The notes under the pieces: model-generated
What the model saw: only the letters and a program-made list of their open reading frames with translations
Databases searched by the model: none
Told to the model about the DNA's origin: nothing
Program-made: the position numbers and the translations under genes
NCBI RefSeq assembly: GCF_013166595.1
Contig: NZ_JABKKG010000005.1
Span: forward strand, 126,083-190,082
Direction: 5' to 3'
Source of the DNA: Palleniella intestinalis
Lineage (GTDB): Bacteria > Bacteroidota > Bacteroidia > Bacteroidales > Bacteroidaceae
DNA: 64,000 nucleotides
Shown: piece by piece, positions 38,116 through 45,330 of the stretch
Numbering within the stretch: the first letter of the stretch is position 1
How the letters are laid out: each line of letters starts with the position of its first letter

Positions 38116-39591
38116 TTACTCATTAAGGTCTCTGAGATTCTTCCAGTCGCTCTGCTCCGGAATGATTGTCATGTCCGGTTTGAGATATTCCTTCTTAGCA
38201 TCAAAGGCGATGAGTACACCGTCATTGACACCTTCGTGAGAGGATGCCGGACGGAAAGTCTGGATTTTGTCAGCCACCTCACCTATATATTCCAGATGAC
38301 CTGTTGCTGCATCCATCCAGAAAACTTTCTTTGCCTTGCCGGAAATGGTGCGGAGGTCTATCTTCATGTCACGTCCTGTATAGTTGTAGACCATAAGATA
38401 GTCCTTGCCACGTGTGGCGATGAGACGGTTATACTGTTTTCCGTTCTCACCTGAAATGACCTTCTGGTCAGGGACACGCTCAAAGTATGGGAAGGTCAGC
38501 ATGAGTCTTTTCACATACTGCATCTGTGAGAAGCCGGGGTCTTTCATTGCCTGATACCATGTCTTCACATCACCGGCATCACCATAGCTTGTGCCGTAAC
38601 CCGGCTTCAGGAACTGCATAATGGCATTGTGACCATAAGTATGTCCGAAACTTCCTGCGAACACTGACCAGTAGGCATAACGGCGCACATCACAGTCAAG
38701 CCAACGCTTCTCATTCGCATCGTGCAGTCCCTGAGGAATATCCTCATAGGAAGGCTCTGCATCAATGACAGGCTTGATAGGTTTGTAAGCCCAAGTTGAG
38801 TCAACATACATCCAGTTATCCTCCTCGGTGTTGTCAGGAATAGGATAATCCTTGTTGCCCATGCGCTGTCCGTAACGACGGTGTCCGGACTGGAACATGT
38901 GGAAATCAAGCCACGGTGCTTTTGCAAACCACTTTGCACTGGTGTAGCGTCCACGCGGATGATAGGTCATAAGGTGGTTCTTGTCGATAGACTTGATTGT
39001 TGTGGCGAGAGTGTTCCACACATCAGCATTGATGTCTCCCTGGATATCACCACCGATAATCCACACGATGTTCGGTGAGTTCTTGTAACGGTTGGCAAGG
39101 AATGTGCCGTACTTGACAGCATCTTCCTTGGAAAGAAGACCTGCCTTCACAAGACCGCCCCAGATACACACCATACCTATATATATACCTTCATGCTCCG
39201 CCTGCTTGACGATGTAGTCCATGTGGTCCCAATAACCATAAACGCCTTTCTTGTCAATGTTCTGGAAATTCCAACCGTCTATGTTGGACATCTGTCCGTA
39301 ATGGTTATAGGCAGGCACACCGTCAATGACCTGGATCTGCACCATATTGTATCCTGCCTCACGCACACGCTGCAGATAATAGGCAGCCTCGGCGCGGTCG
39401 GTACGTTCAGGAAGCAGCCATCCTGTCTCACCGAGCCAGAAGAACGGCGCACCATTCTCATGCTGCAGGAAGCGTGAGTTCTGTGAGACTTTAAGTTTTC
39501 CGTTATCCCATGGTTTCTTGTTGCCTTCAGCAGAGGCAGTCCCTGCCACAAGGGCAAGGAAGAGTGTTGATAGAGCAATAATCTTTTTCAT
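38116..39591 (-). CDS. GH140 apiosidase (RG-II)
   Basis: A 491-residue secreted TIM-barrel enzyme (signal to TASA) of the DUF4038/apiosidase type with a C-terminal collagen-binding-2-like sandwich (about 395-490). By my count the candidate acid is Asp182 (WIIGGDIQGD) and the nucleophile Glu279 (VIDAEPSYED), 97 residues apart. This matches my recollection of Asp187/Glu284 in the apiosidase BT1012. Apiose is found in RG-II (and apiogalacturonan), so this gene is the strongest pointer to the cassette's substrate. It starts 2 bp after the GH95 stop and is followed 3 bp later by the sialidase-like gene: a tightly packed operon. Confidence 0.85.
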   Translation of the reverse strand: MKKIIALSTLFLALVAGTASAEGNKKPWDNGKLKVSQNSRFLQHENGAPFFWLGETGWLLPERTDRAEAAYYLQRVREAGYNMVQIQVIDGVPAYNHYGQMSNIDGWNFQNIDKKGVYGYWDHMDYIVKQAEHEGIYIGMVCIWGGLVKAGLLSKEDAVKYGTFLANRYKNSPNIVWIIGGDIQGDINADVWNTLATTIKSIDKNHLMTYHPRGRYTSAKWFAKAPWLDFHMFQSGHRRYGQRMGNKDYPIPDNTEEDNWMYVDSTWAYKPIKPVIDAEPSYEDIPQGLHDANEKRWLDCDVRRYAYWSVFAGSFGHTYGHNAIMQFLKPGYGTSYGDAGDVKTWYQAMKDPGFSQMQYVKRLMLTFPYFERVPDQKVISGENGKQYNRLIATRGKDYLMVYNYTGRDMKIDLRTISGKAKKVFWMDAATGHLEYIGEVADKIQTFRPASSHEGVNDGVLIAFDAKKEYLKPDMTIIPEQSDWKNLRDLNE

Positions 39592-39593
39592 TG

Positions 39594-42056
39594 TCAGTTC
39601 TTTATTGTAATCATTTGGTTAGCAGTTGTCTTTACATCGTAAACATAAGTCTTCGGCATGTTCACCGGATTGAGTTTCACCTCCGAATTGTTCTTTGTCT
39701 CGAGAGTGACAGGCACTTTGAAGAGTGGATTCGGGTTCTGCCCCTTGGCACTCTTCAGGCCTTTTCCCTTCACAGGATAAGCAGTTCTCACACGGAGGTT
39801 TCCTCCTATTGTAGAGCGTATCTTACAAGAAGTGATGCGTCCGTCCTTCCATGCAAGTTCCTCGATAACGAATCCGCCACGGCAACGAATACCGGTCACT
39901 TTGCCTTCATTCCATACAGAAGGTACGGCAGGCAACAGATAGACTGCTCCGTCATGGCTCTGCACAAGCATTTCCGCTATACCTGCGGTGCAACCGAAGT
40001 TTCCGTCAATCTGGAACGGTGGATGTGCATCGAAGAGATTGCCATAAGTTCCGCCCTTCTTCTTGTTCTTTCCATAAGCAACAAACTTATCATCAGTGAG
40101 TTTAAGCTGCTCCTTTATGAGCTTGTAGGCGTGCTCTCCGTCCAGCATACGTGCCCAAAGGCAGACTTTCCAGCCCATGGACCAACCGGTGGAAGGGTCA
40201 CCGCGATGAATCAGTGATGTGCGTGCGGCATCGAAAAGCTCAGGGGTGCGCAACGGAGAAATGGAAGTTCCCGGATAGAGTCCGTAGAGGTGGCTGACAT
40301 GACGGTGGTCATCCTTCGGATTATCCCAGTCCTGCGCCCACTCCTGCAGCTGTCCCCACTTGCCTATTGTGCCGGGAGTCAGCAGCTTTGTGCGCTCAAG
40401 ATAGCGTGCTGCAAGGTCGGCATCGACACCGAGAATAGCCGCTGCCTGTGCCACCTCACCAAAGATTTCTGCCACAAGCTGGTTGTCCATAGTACATCCG
40501 GAAGCAATGTTCTTAGTGCCTTTGTCGGCAGGATGAAGATTCTCCGGCGATACGGAAGGACAGATGACAAGATAGCCGGTGTTTGGGTCTTTGACAAGAA
40601 GCTCATCTACAAACTGTGCCGCGCCCTTCATTATAGGATAATATTCCTTCAGGAATTCCTTATCGCCTGTGAACAAATAGTGGTTCCACAGATGCTGGCA
40701 GAGCCATGGGCCGCCTGTCATCCACAGTCCTGAAGCAGCACGGTCGACAGGACCTGTGATGCGCCAGATGTCGGTGTTGTGATGAAGCACCCATCCTCCG
40801 ACACCGTACATTGTCTTTGCGGTTGCCGCACCGGTAGTGCTGACATCCTTTATCAAGCAGAACAACGGGCCGTTAAGTTCGGTAAGGTTTGTTACCTCTG
40901 ACGGCCAATAATTCATTTCAAGATTTATGTTGCAGGTGTATTTGCTGTCCCATGACGGCAGGAGCTTGTCATTCCAGATGCCCTGAAGGTTTGCAGGCTG
41001 TCCGCCCGGCTGTGAAGAGCAGATAAGGAGATAGCGTCCGAAAGCGTAGTAAGTGCCTACAAGATAATTGTCATTGTTCTTTGCAAACTGCTCCACACGC
41101 TGTGATGTGGTCAGATGACTGAACTTGTCCGGACCGAGCCACAGCTTGGAGCGGTTCATGAACTGCCGGAAATAAGCGACATGAGCCTTTTTGTCCGCCT
41201 CATAGTCGTCAGCCATTGCCTTGCGCAAATAAGCCTTGCACTTCGCAGCCTCATCACCGCTGATGTCGTTGTAGTTCACAAAATTCGTTGCTATACTAAC
41301 GTAAACAATCGCCTCGTCAGCACCTTCCACACAGATGATGCCGTCGCGTGACACGGACTTTCCGCCCTTTGCCTGCACGGCAAGCCTGCCTTGGAACTTG
41401 ATCTTGCCTTTCAGTGCCTCATGGGTAGGTGTGACACCTTCGAGAGACACTTCCCTGCCGTCACTCTTGATAATCACATCATGGTGAGGTGACGACAGAT
41501 TGGCATTAAATGTTATGCAGCCCGGCTTGGAAGCGGTAAGGCGCACCTTGATGACATTGTCAGTAAATGAGGTAAGTGCCTCACGCTTGTAGCGCACACC
41601 GTTGACAGTGTACTGCGTGACAGCTATCGCCGAATCAAGCGAGAGATAACGCTCATAGTCGGTGTATCCGGCATGCCCCGGAGTGGAGATTGTCAAATCG
41701 CCGAAAGTCTGGTAAGGCATACCGTTGTTGCTGCCTGACATCAGATGCTCATCAGCCAGCTGCTGTGCCTCGGCAAACTTACCTGCAAAGACAAGGCTTT
41801 GAACTTTCTTGTACCATTCTTTGGAAGTTTTGTTGGCGTTGGTGTTAGGCTGTCCCGCCCAGATAGTCTCCTCGTTAAGCTGCAGACGCTCCGTTGTAGG
41901 AATGCCATAGACCATCGCTCCAAGACGGCTGTTGCCAAGCGGCAACGCCTCTGTCCACACCTCTGCCGGTGAATTGTACCACAAACGGTACTGCTGCGCG
42001 CTCGCCGTGAGCGTGCAGAGCATTGTAAATACCAATGCTATAATGCTTTTTCTCAT
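39594..42056 (-). CDS. GH95 alpha-L-fucosidase / alpha-L-galactosidase
   Basis: An 820-residue secreted enzyme (signal to TASAQ) with family-wide GH95 motifs: [20 protein letters not shown] at the start, [11 protein letters not shown], the (alpha/alpha)6 barrel motifs [28 protein letters not shown] and [13 protein letters not shown], and a C-terminal beta-sandwich. GH95 enzymes hydrolyse alpha-1,2-linked L-fucose or the related L-galactose by inversion. In known RG-II systems the GH95 acts on the terminal L-galactose of chain A, the favoured role here. It heads the operon and has its own consensus promoter at 42083-42113. Confidence 0.92.
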   Translation of the reverse strand: MRKSIIALVFTMLCTLTASAQQYRLWYNSPAEVWTEALPLGNSRLGAMVYGIPTTERLQLNEETIWAGQPNTNANKTSKEWYKKVQSLVFAGKFAEAQQLADEHLMSGSNNGMPYQTFGDLTISTPGHAGYTDYERYLSLDSAIAVTQYTVNGVRYKREALTSFTDNVIKVRLTASKPGCITFNANLSSPHHDVIIKSDGREVSLEGVTPTHEALKGKIKFQGRLAVQAKGGKSVSRDGIICVEGADEAIVYVSIATNFVNYNDISGDEAAKCKAYLRKAMADDYEADKKAHVAYFRQFMNRSKLWLGPDKFSHLTTSQRVEQFAKNNDNYLVGTYYAFGRYLLICSSQPGGQPANLQGIWNDKLLPSWDSKYTCNINLEMNYWPSEVTNLTELNGPLFCLIKDVSTTGAATAKTMYGVGGWVLHHNTDIWRITGPVDRAASGLWMTGGPWLCQHLWNHYLFTGDKEFLKEYYPIMKGAAQFVDELLVKDPNTGYLVICPSVSPENLHPADKGTKNIASGCTMDNQLVAEIFGEVAQAAAILGVDADLAARYLERTKLLTPGTIGKWGQLQEWAQDWDNPKDDHRHVSHLYGLYPGTSISPLRTPELFDAARTSLIHRGDPSTGWSMGWKVCLWARMLDGEHAYKLIKEQLKLTDDKFVAYGKNKKKGGTYGNLFDAHPPFQIDGNFGCTAGIAEMLVQSHDGAVYLLPAVPSVWNEGKVTGIRCRGGFVIEELAWKDGRITSCKIRSTIGGNLRVRTAYPVKGKGLKSAKGQNPNPLFKVPVTLETKNNSEVKLNPVNMPKTYVYDVKTTANQMITIKN

Positions 42057-42082
42057 TCAGATGTTAGTTTGGGTTAGTGTTG

Positions 42083-42113
42083 CAAAGTTACAAAATAAAT
42101 TTTAAATATCAAA
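42083..42113 (-). promoter_or_regulatory. Promoter of the RG-II operon (GH95)
   Basis: Minus strand TTTG (42113-42110), 19-nt spacer, TAACTTTG (42090-42083), a near-perfect Bacteroidota promoter, 27 nt upstream of the GH95 ATG. A full -33 element suggests activator-independent or repressor-type control. Confidence 0.7.
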
Positions 42114-42194
42114 CCTTATCGCACATTATTTTATGGATTTAGTGGGACTTAGCCAAAAAGAGGGATATTGGCAGAGTGAAATTGTAAATAAAAA

Positions 42195-42314
42195 TATGGT
42201 AAATCTGTCAAAGAACGCTATAATCAAACACTTGGTTGTGATTACGGATGCAAAGTTAATATATTTCACAAGCGATTCCAAATTTTATAGGGGTATCATT
42301 AGGGGTATATAGCA
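42195..42314 (-). repeat. Right copy of the inverted repeat bracketing the RG-II cassette, with inward promoter
   Basis: About 85% matched over its best 66-nt block to the reverse complement of 24548-24656. It holds TTTG (42282-42279), N20 and TAACTTTG (42258-42251) on the minus strand, pointing toward GH95. Both copies contain two GGGGTAT runs. Confidence 0.7.
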
Positions 42315-42340
42315 GAAAAGCATAATAATCACACTCGAAA

Positions 42341-42425
42341 TTATACCCTTTATGATATAATTTCATGAAAACACGAACATTTTATACCCTTTGTGGTATA
42401 ATTTGAAATATTTATAGTATCTTTG
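42341..42425 (+). promoter_or_regulatory. Twin operators and promoter of the split hip module
   Basis: Two near-identical 23-bp sites start at 42341 and 42382, 41 bp apart: TTATACCCTTTATGATATAA and TTATACCCTTTGTGGTATAA, each followed by TTT. The second has perfect dyad TATACC-N6-GGTATA, as HipB-type repressors bind. A -7 element TATCTTTG follows at 42418-42425. Confidence 0.6.
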
Positions 42426-42429
42426 CATA

Positions 42430-42549
42430 AGACAAGCTGCACCTTGGCAACTTGGAACAAGTTCCATTGCATAACGTCCGGACAAGGTGAACCTGCTCCT
42501 CGATTTCTTCAATTACGAAATGGTTGCAACTGAAAAACAAAGGCTATGA
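42430..42549 (+). pseudogene. hipB-like antitoxin remnant (C-terminal stub)
   Basis: The frame ending TGA at 42547-42549 reads RPDKVNLLLDFFNYEM then VATEKQRL. That is the typical C-terminus of XRE-family HipB proteins in this phylum, and the TGA overlaps the ATG of the next gene (ATGA), the usual hipB-hipA junction. Upstream in that frame is a TAA at 42472. In another frame the preceding bases read GNLEQ, like the LEQGK motif before that region. The helix-turn-helix part is missing, so the gene appears deleted and frameshifted. Too short for certainty. Confidence 0.55.
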
Positions 42550-42884
42550 GAAGCGCAAACATATTCTATAAAGACCTGCTGGCAGGCACTCTTATTGAAA
42601 ATGACGAAGGATACATATTCAAATATTCAACAGAATACCTGACATCAAAAGGCGCAAAAGCAATAAGTCTTACACTGCCACTACAGGAAGAAGCATACAA
42701 AAGCCATGTCTTGTTCCCATTCTTCGACGGTCTGATTCTGGAAGGATGGCTGCTTGATGTTGCACTGAGAAGCATGGACATAAGCATACTCGACAGAATG
42801 TCGCTGCTACTCACATGCTGCAAAGATTGCATAGGGGCTGTAAGCGTTGTACAAACAGAAGGAAAGGAGGACGAAAATGCATAA
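42546..42884 (+). CDS. HipA N-terminal subdomain protein (HipS-like)
   Basis: A 112-residue protein matching only the N-terminal subdomain 1 of HipA (Couple_hipA): LAGTLIENDEGYIFKYSTEY, the SLTLPLQEE motif, FPFFDGLILEGWLLDV and a terminal GAVSVV. In split systems such as HipBST this piece is a separate protein that acts as antitoxin to the kinase. The ATG overlaps the end of the hipB remnant by 4 nt, and the coding end overlaps the kinase start at 42877 by 8 nt, so the genes are translationally coupled. With HipB lost, this protein may be the only remaining antitoxin. Confidence 0.85.
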   Translation: MRSANIFYKDLLAGTLIENDEGYIFKYSTEYLTSKGAKAISLTLPLQEEAYKSHVLFPFFDGLILEGWLLDVALRSMDISILDRMSLLLTCCKDCIGAVSVVQTEGKEDENA

Positions 42885-43812
42885 ATGCCTATATTGCTAC
42901 CGTGAGCTGAAAGAAGGAGAAAGAGACATGCACGAAGAATGCATAAGAAAATTCTTCGGTGCGGGTTCAATTCCAACCATGGAATACACAACAGACGAGC
43001 TTGACAAGCTGGCACAGCACATAATACAAGAGCAGACATCACTGACCGGAGTGCAACCGAAACTGTCGCTGAACCTCACCACACACGAAGGCTGCAAGCG
43101 CCTTACCATAGTAGGGTTATGGGGTGACTACATCTGCAAGCCACAGACTTCCGCCTATGAAATGATGCCTGAGGTGGAAGACCTTACCATGCACCTTGCA
43201 GAAGCAGCAAATATCGAAGTTGTGCCACATACTCTTATGCGCATGGCTGACAACAGTATCTGCTATCTGACCAAGCGCATTGACCGCAAACCGCATGGCG
43301 AAAAGATAGCAATGGAAGACATGTGCCAACTCATGGAAAGGCTCACAGAATACAAATACAAAAGCAGTTACGAACAGGTTGGCAAAACTATCCTGAAATA
43401 TTCGTCTGTTCCAAAAATGGATGTGACAAATTTCTTTGAACTGGTGCTATTCTCTTGGCTGACAGGTAATAACGATATGCACCTGAAAAATTTTTCCTTG
43501 TACGAGCCGGAAGAAGGAATGATCCGCCTGACACCTGCTTACGACTTGCTGAATGCTGCGATAATCAATCCCAAAGACCATGAGGAACTGGCACTGTCCC
43601 TCAACGGAAGGAAAAGCAAAATCAAAAAAGATGACTTCATAAAGGCTGCCGAAACTATCGGAATCCCTGCAACCATCATTATGCGTCTTTTCAGCAAATA
43701 CATCAAACTCCAACCTGTTTTTGAAGCAGTCATCCGACAATCGTTCCTCTCTGATGAACTGCAGGACAAGTATATAAACCTCTTGGCAAATCGTATTGAC
43801 AGACTGCGATAA
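42877..43812 (+). CDS. HipA-type Ser/Thr kinase toxin (HipT-like) with N-terminal zinc-finger-like motif
   Basis: The start at 42877 follows a strong RBS (GGAAAGGAGG), giving 311 residues. It begins CLYCYRELKEG then HEEC, a small metal-binding-type motif common in Bacteroidota HipA proteins. The kinase core is complete: TGVQPKLSLNL (P-loop with serine), CYLTKRIDR, catalytic loop FSWLTGNNDMHLKNFSL and Mg-binding TPAYDLLNA. HipA/HipT kinases phosphorylate aminoacyl-tRNA synthetases (Glu or Trp type) and arrest growth. All catalytic residues are present, so it looks active despite the damaged hipB. The target here cannot be read from sequence. Confidence 0.88.
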   Translation: MHKCLYCYRELKEGERDMHEECIRKFFGAGSIPTMEYTTDELDKLAQHIIQEQTSLTGVQPKLSLNLTTHEGCKRLTIVGLWGDYICKPQTSAYEMMPEVEDLTMHLAEAANIEVVPHTLMRMADNSICYLTKRIDRKPHGEKIAMEDMCQLMERLTEYKYKSSYEQVGKTILKYSSVPKMDVTNFFELVLFSWLTGNNDMHLKNFSLYEPEEGMIRLTPAYDLLNAAIINPKDHEELALSLNGRKSKIKKDDFIKAAETIGIPATIIMRLFSKYIKLQPVFEAVIRQSFLSDELQDKYINLLANRIDRLR

Positions 43813-43966
43813 GTGAAAGCAATATTCCACGCTTTGAAACCAAAACATCACATTAACATTCTCCGTTGGCTCAGGAGGCACTAAAACGCTTCCGTGCGGT
43901 GAAGCGAGGTCAGCCCCAAACGCTATGGGTGGTATGCACATGTAGAAACAGCAACATCATCGAAAT
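43813..43966. other. Intergenic sequence after the hip module
   Basis: No gene or clear terminator seen between the kinase stop and the inverted-repeat element. Confidence 0.4.
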
Positions 43967-44347
43967 TATAGTCAAACAAAATTGATTTGCGAAAACACTC
44001 ATGCCTTATTGTAAACATTTCCATGCAAAGTGTGGCGGAGCCACAGCCCTTACGGTAACCTCCGGCTTTAGCCGTGAGGACTGTAAAGCAACTCAAACGC
44101 TGTGTGGTGGAACCACACTCCTTTATGCAGAGCACACAGACGGCACGAACCTCAACAATCCACTTTCATACGCTTGTGCGAAGATGAATCATAAAAGAGT
44201 GTGGCGCTGCCACACGTTATGTATGGACTACTTCATATCCGCAGGGCTGAAGCCCGCGCCATAAGGGCTGTGGCTCCGCCACACTTTGCATGGAAATGTT
44301 TACAATAAGGCATGAGTGTTTTCACAAATCAATTTTGTTTGACTATA
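43967..44347. mobile_element. 381-bp non-coding element with 86-bp terminal inverted repeats
   Basis: Arms 43967-44052 and 44262-44347 are reverse complements with one mismatch over 86 bp, starting TATAGTCAAACAAAATTG. The 209-bp centre holds further palindromes: GTGGT-GGA-ACCAC, GTGTGGC-GCT-GCCACAC and a CTCC-GGCTTTAGCC hairpin. There is no transposase. Internal modules are shared with 6145-6372. It resembles a MITE or a paired REP element; no clear target-site duplication was found. Confidence 0.7.
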
Positions 44348-44358
44348 AAAAAACTGTT

Positions 44359-44793
44359 TCATATATCATCAAATATATTATGAAGAGTACTTTTATGTCG
44401 ATAGATACATTTCCAGTCTGTTACCGATCCCCAGAATTTCTCGGAATCAATTTTCGACCAATCGTTTTTTTCACCTTCTGAATTAAAGGTAGAGCATGCT
44501 AAACATGAGGAATAGTAGTCGTACACATAATATACATCCTCTCCTTTCCAGTTACCTTTAATTGCTGCCACTTCTCTTGGATCGTCAAGTGGTCCCATAC
44601 CGTCGATAAATTCCGAAAGCCATACGGGAAGGTCTCCGTTTTCAATATCCTGTTTAGGGGTATTTTTAATAGCCTTACGGACTATTTCTACCGGATCAGT
44701 AACCGTATTTTCCGTTCTTTCTTCGGCAGAGCATCCGGCTAATACGAGACTCAGAACAAACAAGATTGTTTTTGCAAATAAATTGATTTTCAT
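44359..44793 (-). CDS. Small lipoprotein of unknown function
   Basis: A 144-residue protein with a good lipoprotein signal (lipobox LAGC, Cys21). Residues 22-60 are polar and acidic; the rest contains an acidic WLSEFIDGMGPLDDPREV segment, a YYVYDYYSSCLACS motif (CLAC may bind metal or form a disulphide) and WGSVTDWKCIYR near the end. I do not recognise the family. It stands alone between the inverted-repeat element and a 22-nt array. Its coding region stops 12 bp from the element, so its 3' end abuts a mobile repeat. Confidence 0.75.
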   Translation of the reverse strand: MKINLFAKTILFVLSLVLAGCSAEERTENTVTDPVEIVRKAIKNTPKQDIENGDLPVWLSEFIDGMGPLDDPREVAAIKGNWKGEDVYYVYDYYSSCLACSTFNSEGEKNDWSKIDSEKFWGSVTDWKCIYRHKSTLHNIFDDI

Positions 44794-45074
44794 AGGCTGA
44801 TTGTTTTTAATTAATAGGTAATAGTTTAGAGAAATGGACAGAAGTTATGAAATGGTTTAAGTGATAACGTTGGGTCAATCCTTGCCCCCAAATCAATACC
44901 GCTGTACCAACATTTTGCTGTAAATTTAATGAATAATTTAGAAATATCCAAATATATTGAGCCAAATTAACAATACTTTAACATAGGCAAATCTTAACTT
45001 ATAGCTATATTAGCATAACACTTTTCATCCGACGGAGGATTACCATAGGGAAGGCAAAAGAAGACATTACATCC
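44794..45074. other. AT-rich upstream region of the lipoprotein gene
   Basis: No gene seen. The sequence is AT-rich with no confident promoter. Confidence 0.4.
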
Positions 45075-45182
45075 GGAGATGACACTTTACGTTGCCAAGG
45101 GTAATCTTTCACCGGACAAAAGGTAACACTTTACCATGCAAAAGGTAACCTTTCGCAGTGTGAAAGGTTACCTTTTGCCACA
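45075..45182. repeat. 22-nt-period palindromic array, five units (best copy)
   Basis: Units start at 45075, 45097, 45119, 45141 and 45163, a strict 22-nt period. The last two form a 15-bp perfect stem (45140-45154 with 45162-45176) around AAAGGTAACCTTT. There are no unique spacers between conserved repeats, so it is not a CRISPR. Confidence 0.8.
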
Positions 45183-45252
45183 CCTTGTCTTAGCAAAAGA
45201 TAAGACATTGTATATCAACAGATTAGCAAAATACAATTTCTCACAAAAAGTA

Positions 45253-45294
45253 CTCCCCTCATTTCCTCGCTGAAAGCGGGAGAAATGAAGGGAG
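45253..45294 (-). terminator. Terminator of the GH3 gene
   Basis: Arms CTCCCCTCATTTC and GAAATGAAGGGAG pair at 12 of 13 positions, with an inner CGCT-GAA-AGCG hairpin; minus strand continues TACTTTTTG. It lies 37 nt after the stop. Confidence 0.75.
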
Positions 45295-45330
45295 AGAACG
45301 GATTAAAAAATATATCAAACAACCTTTCCG

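Noticed and set aside
43447..43941. 164-codon minus-strand frame
   Set aside because: Antisense to the HipA-type kinase whose catalytic loop is intact.
44001..44264. 87-codon open frame within the inverted-repeat element
   Set aside because: The sequence is palindromic repeat DNA; both strands give similar meaningless frames.
45075..45182. Possible CRISPR array
   Set aside because: The repeats run head to tail every 22 nt with no unique spacers, are palindromic and degenerate, and have no cas genes nearby.
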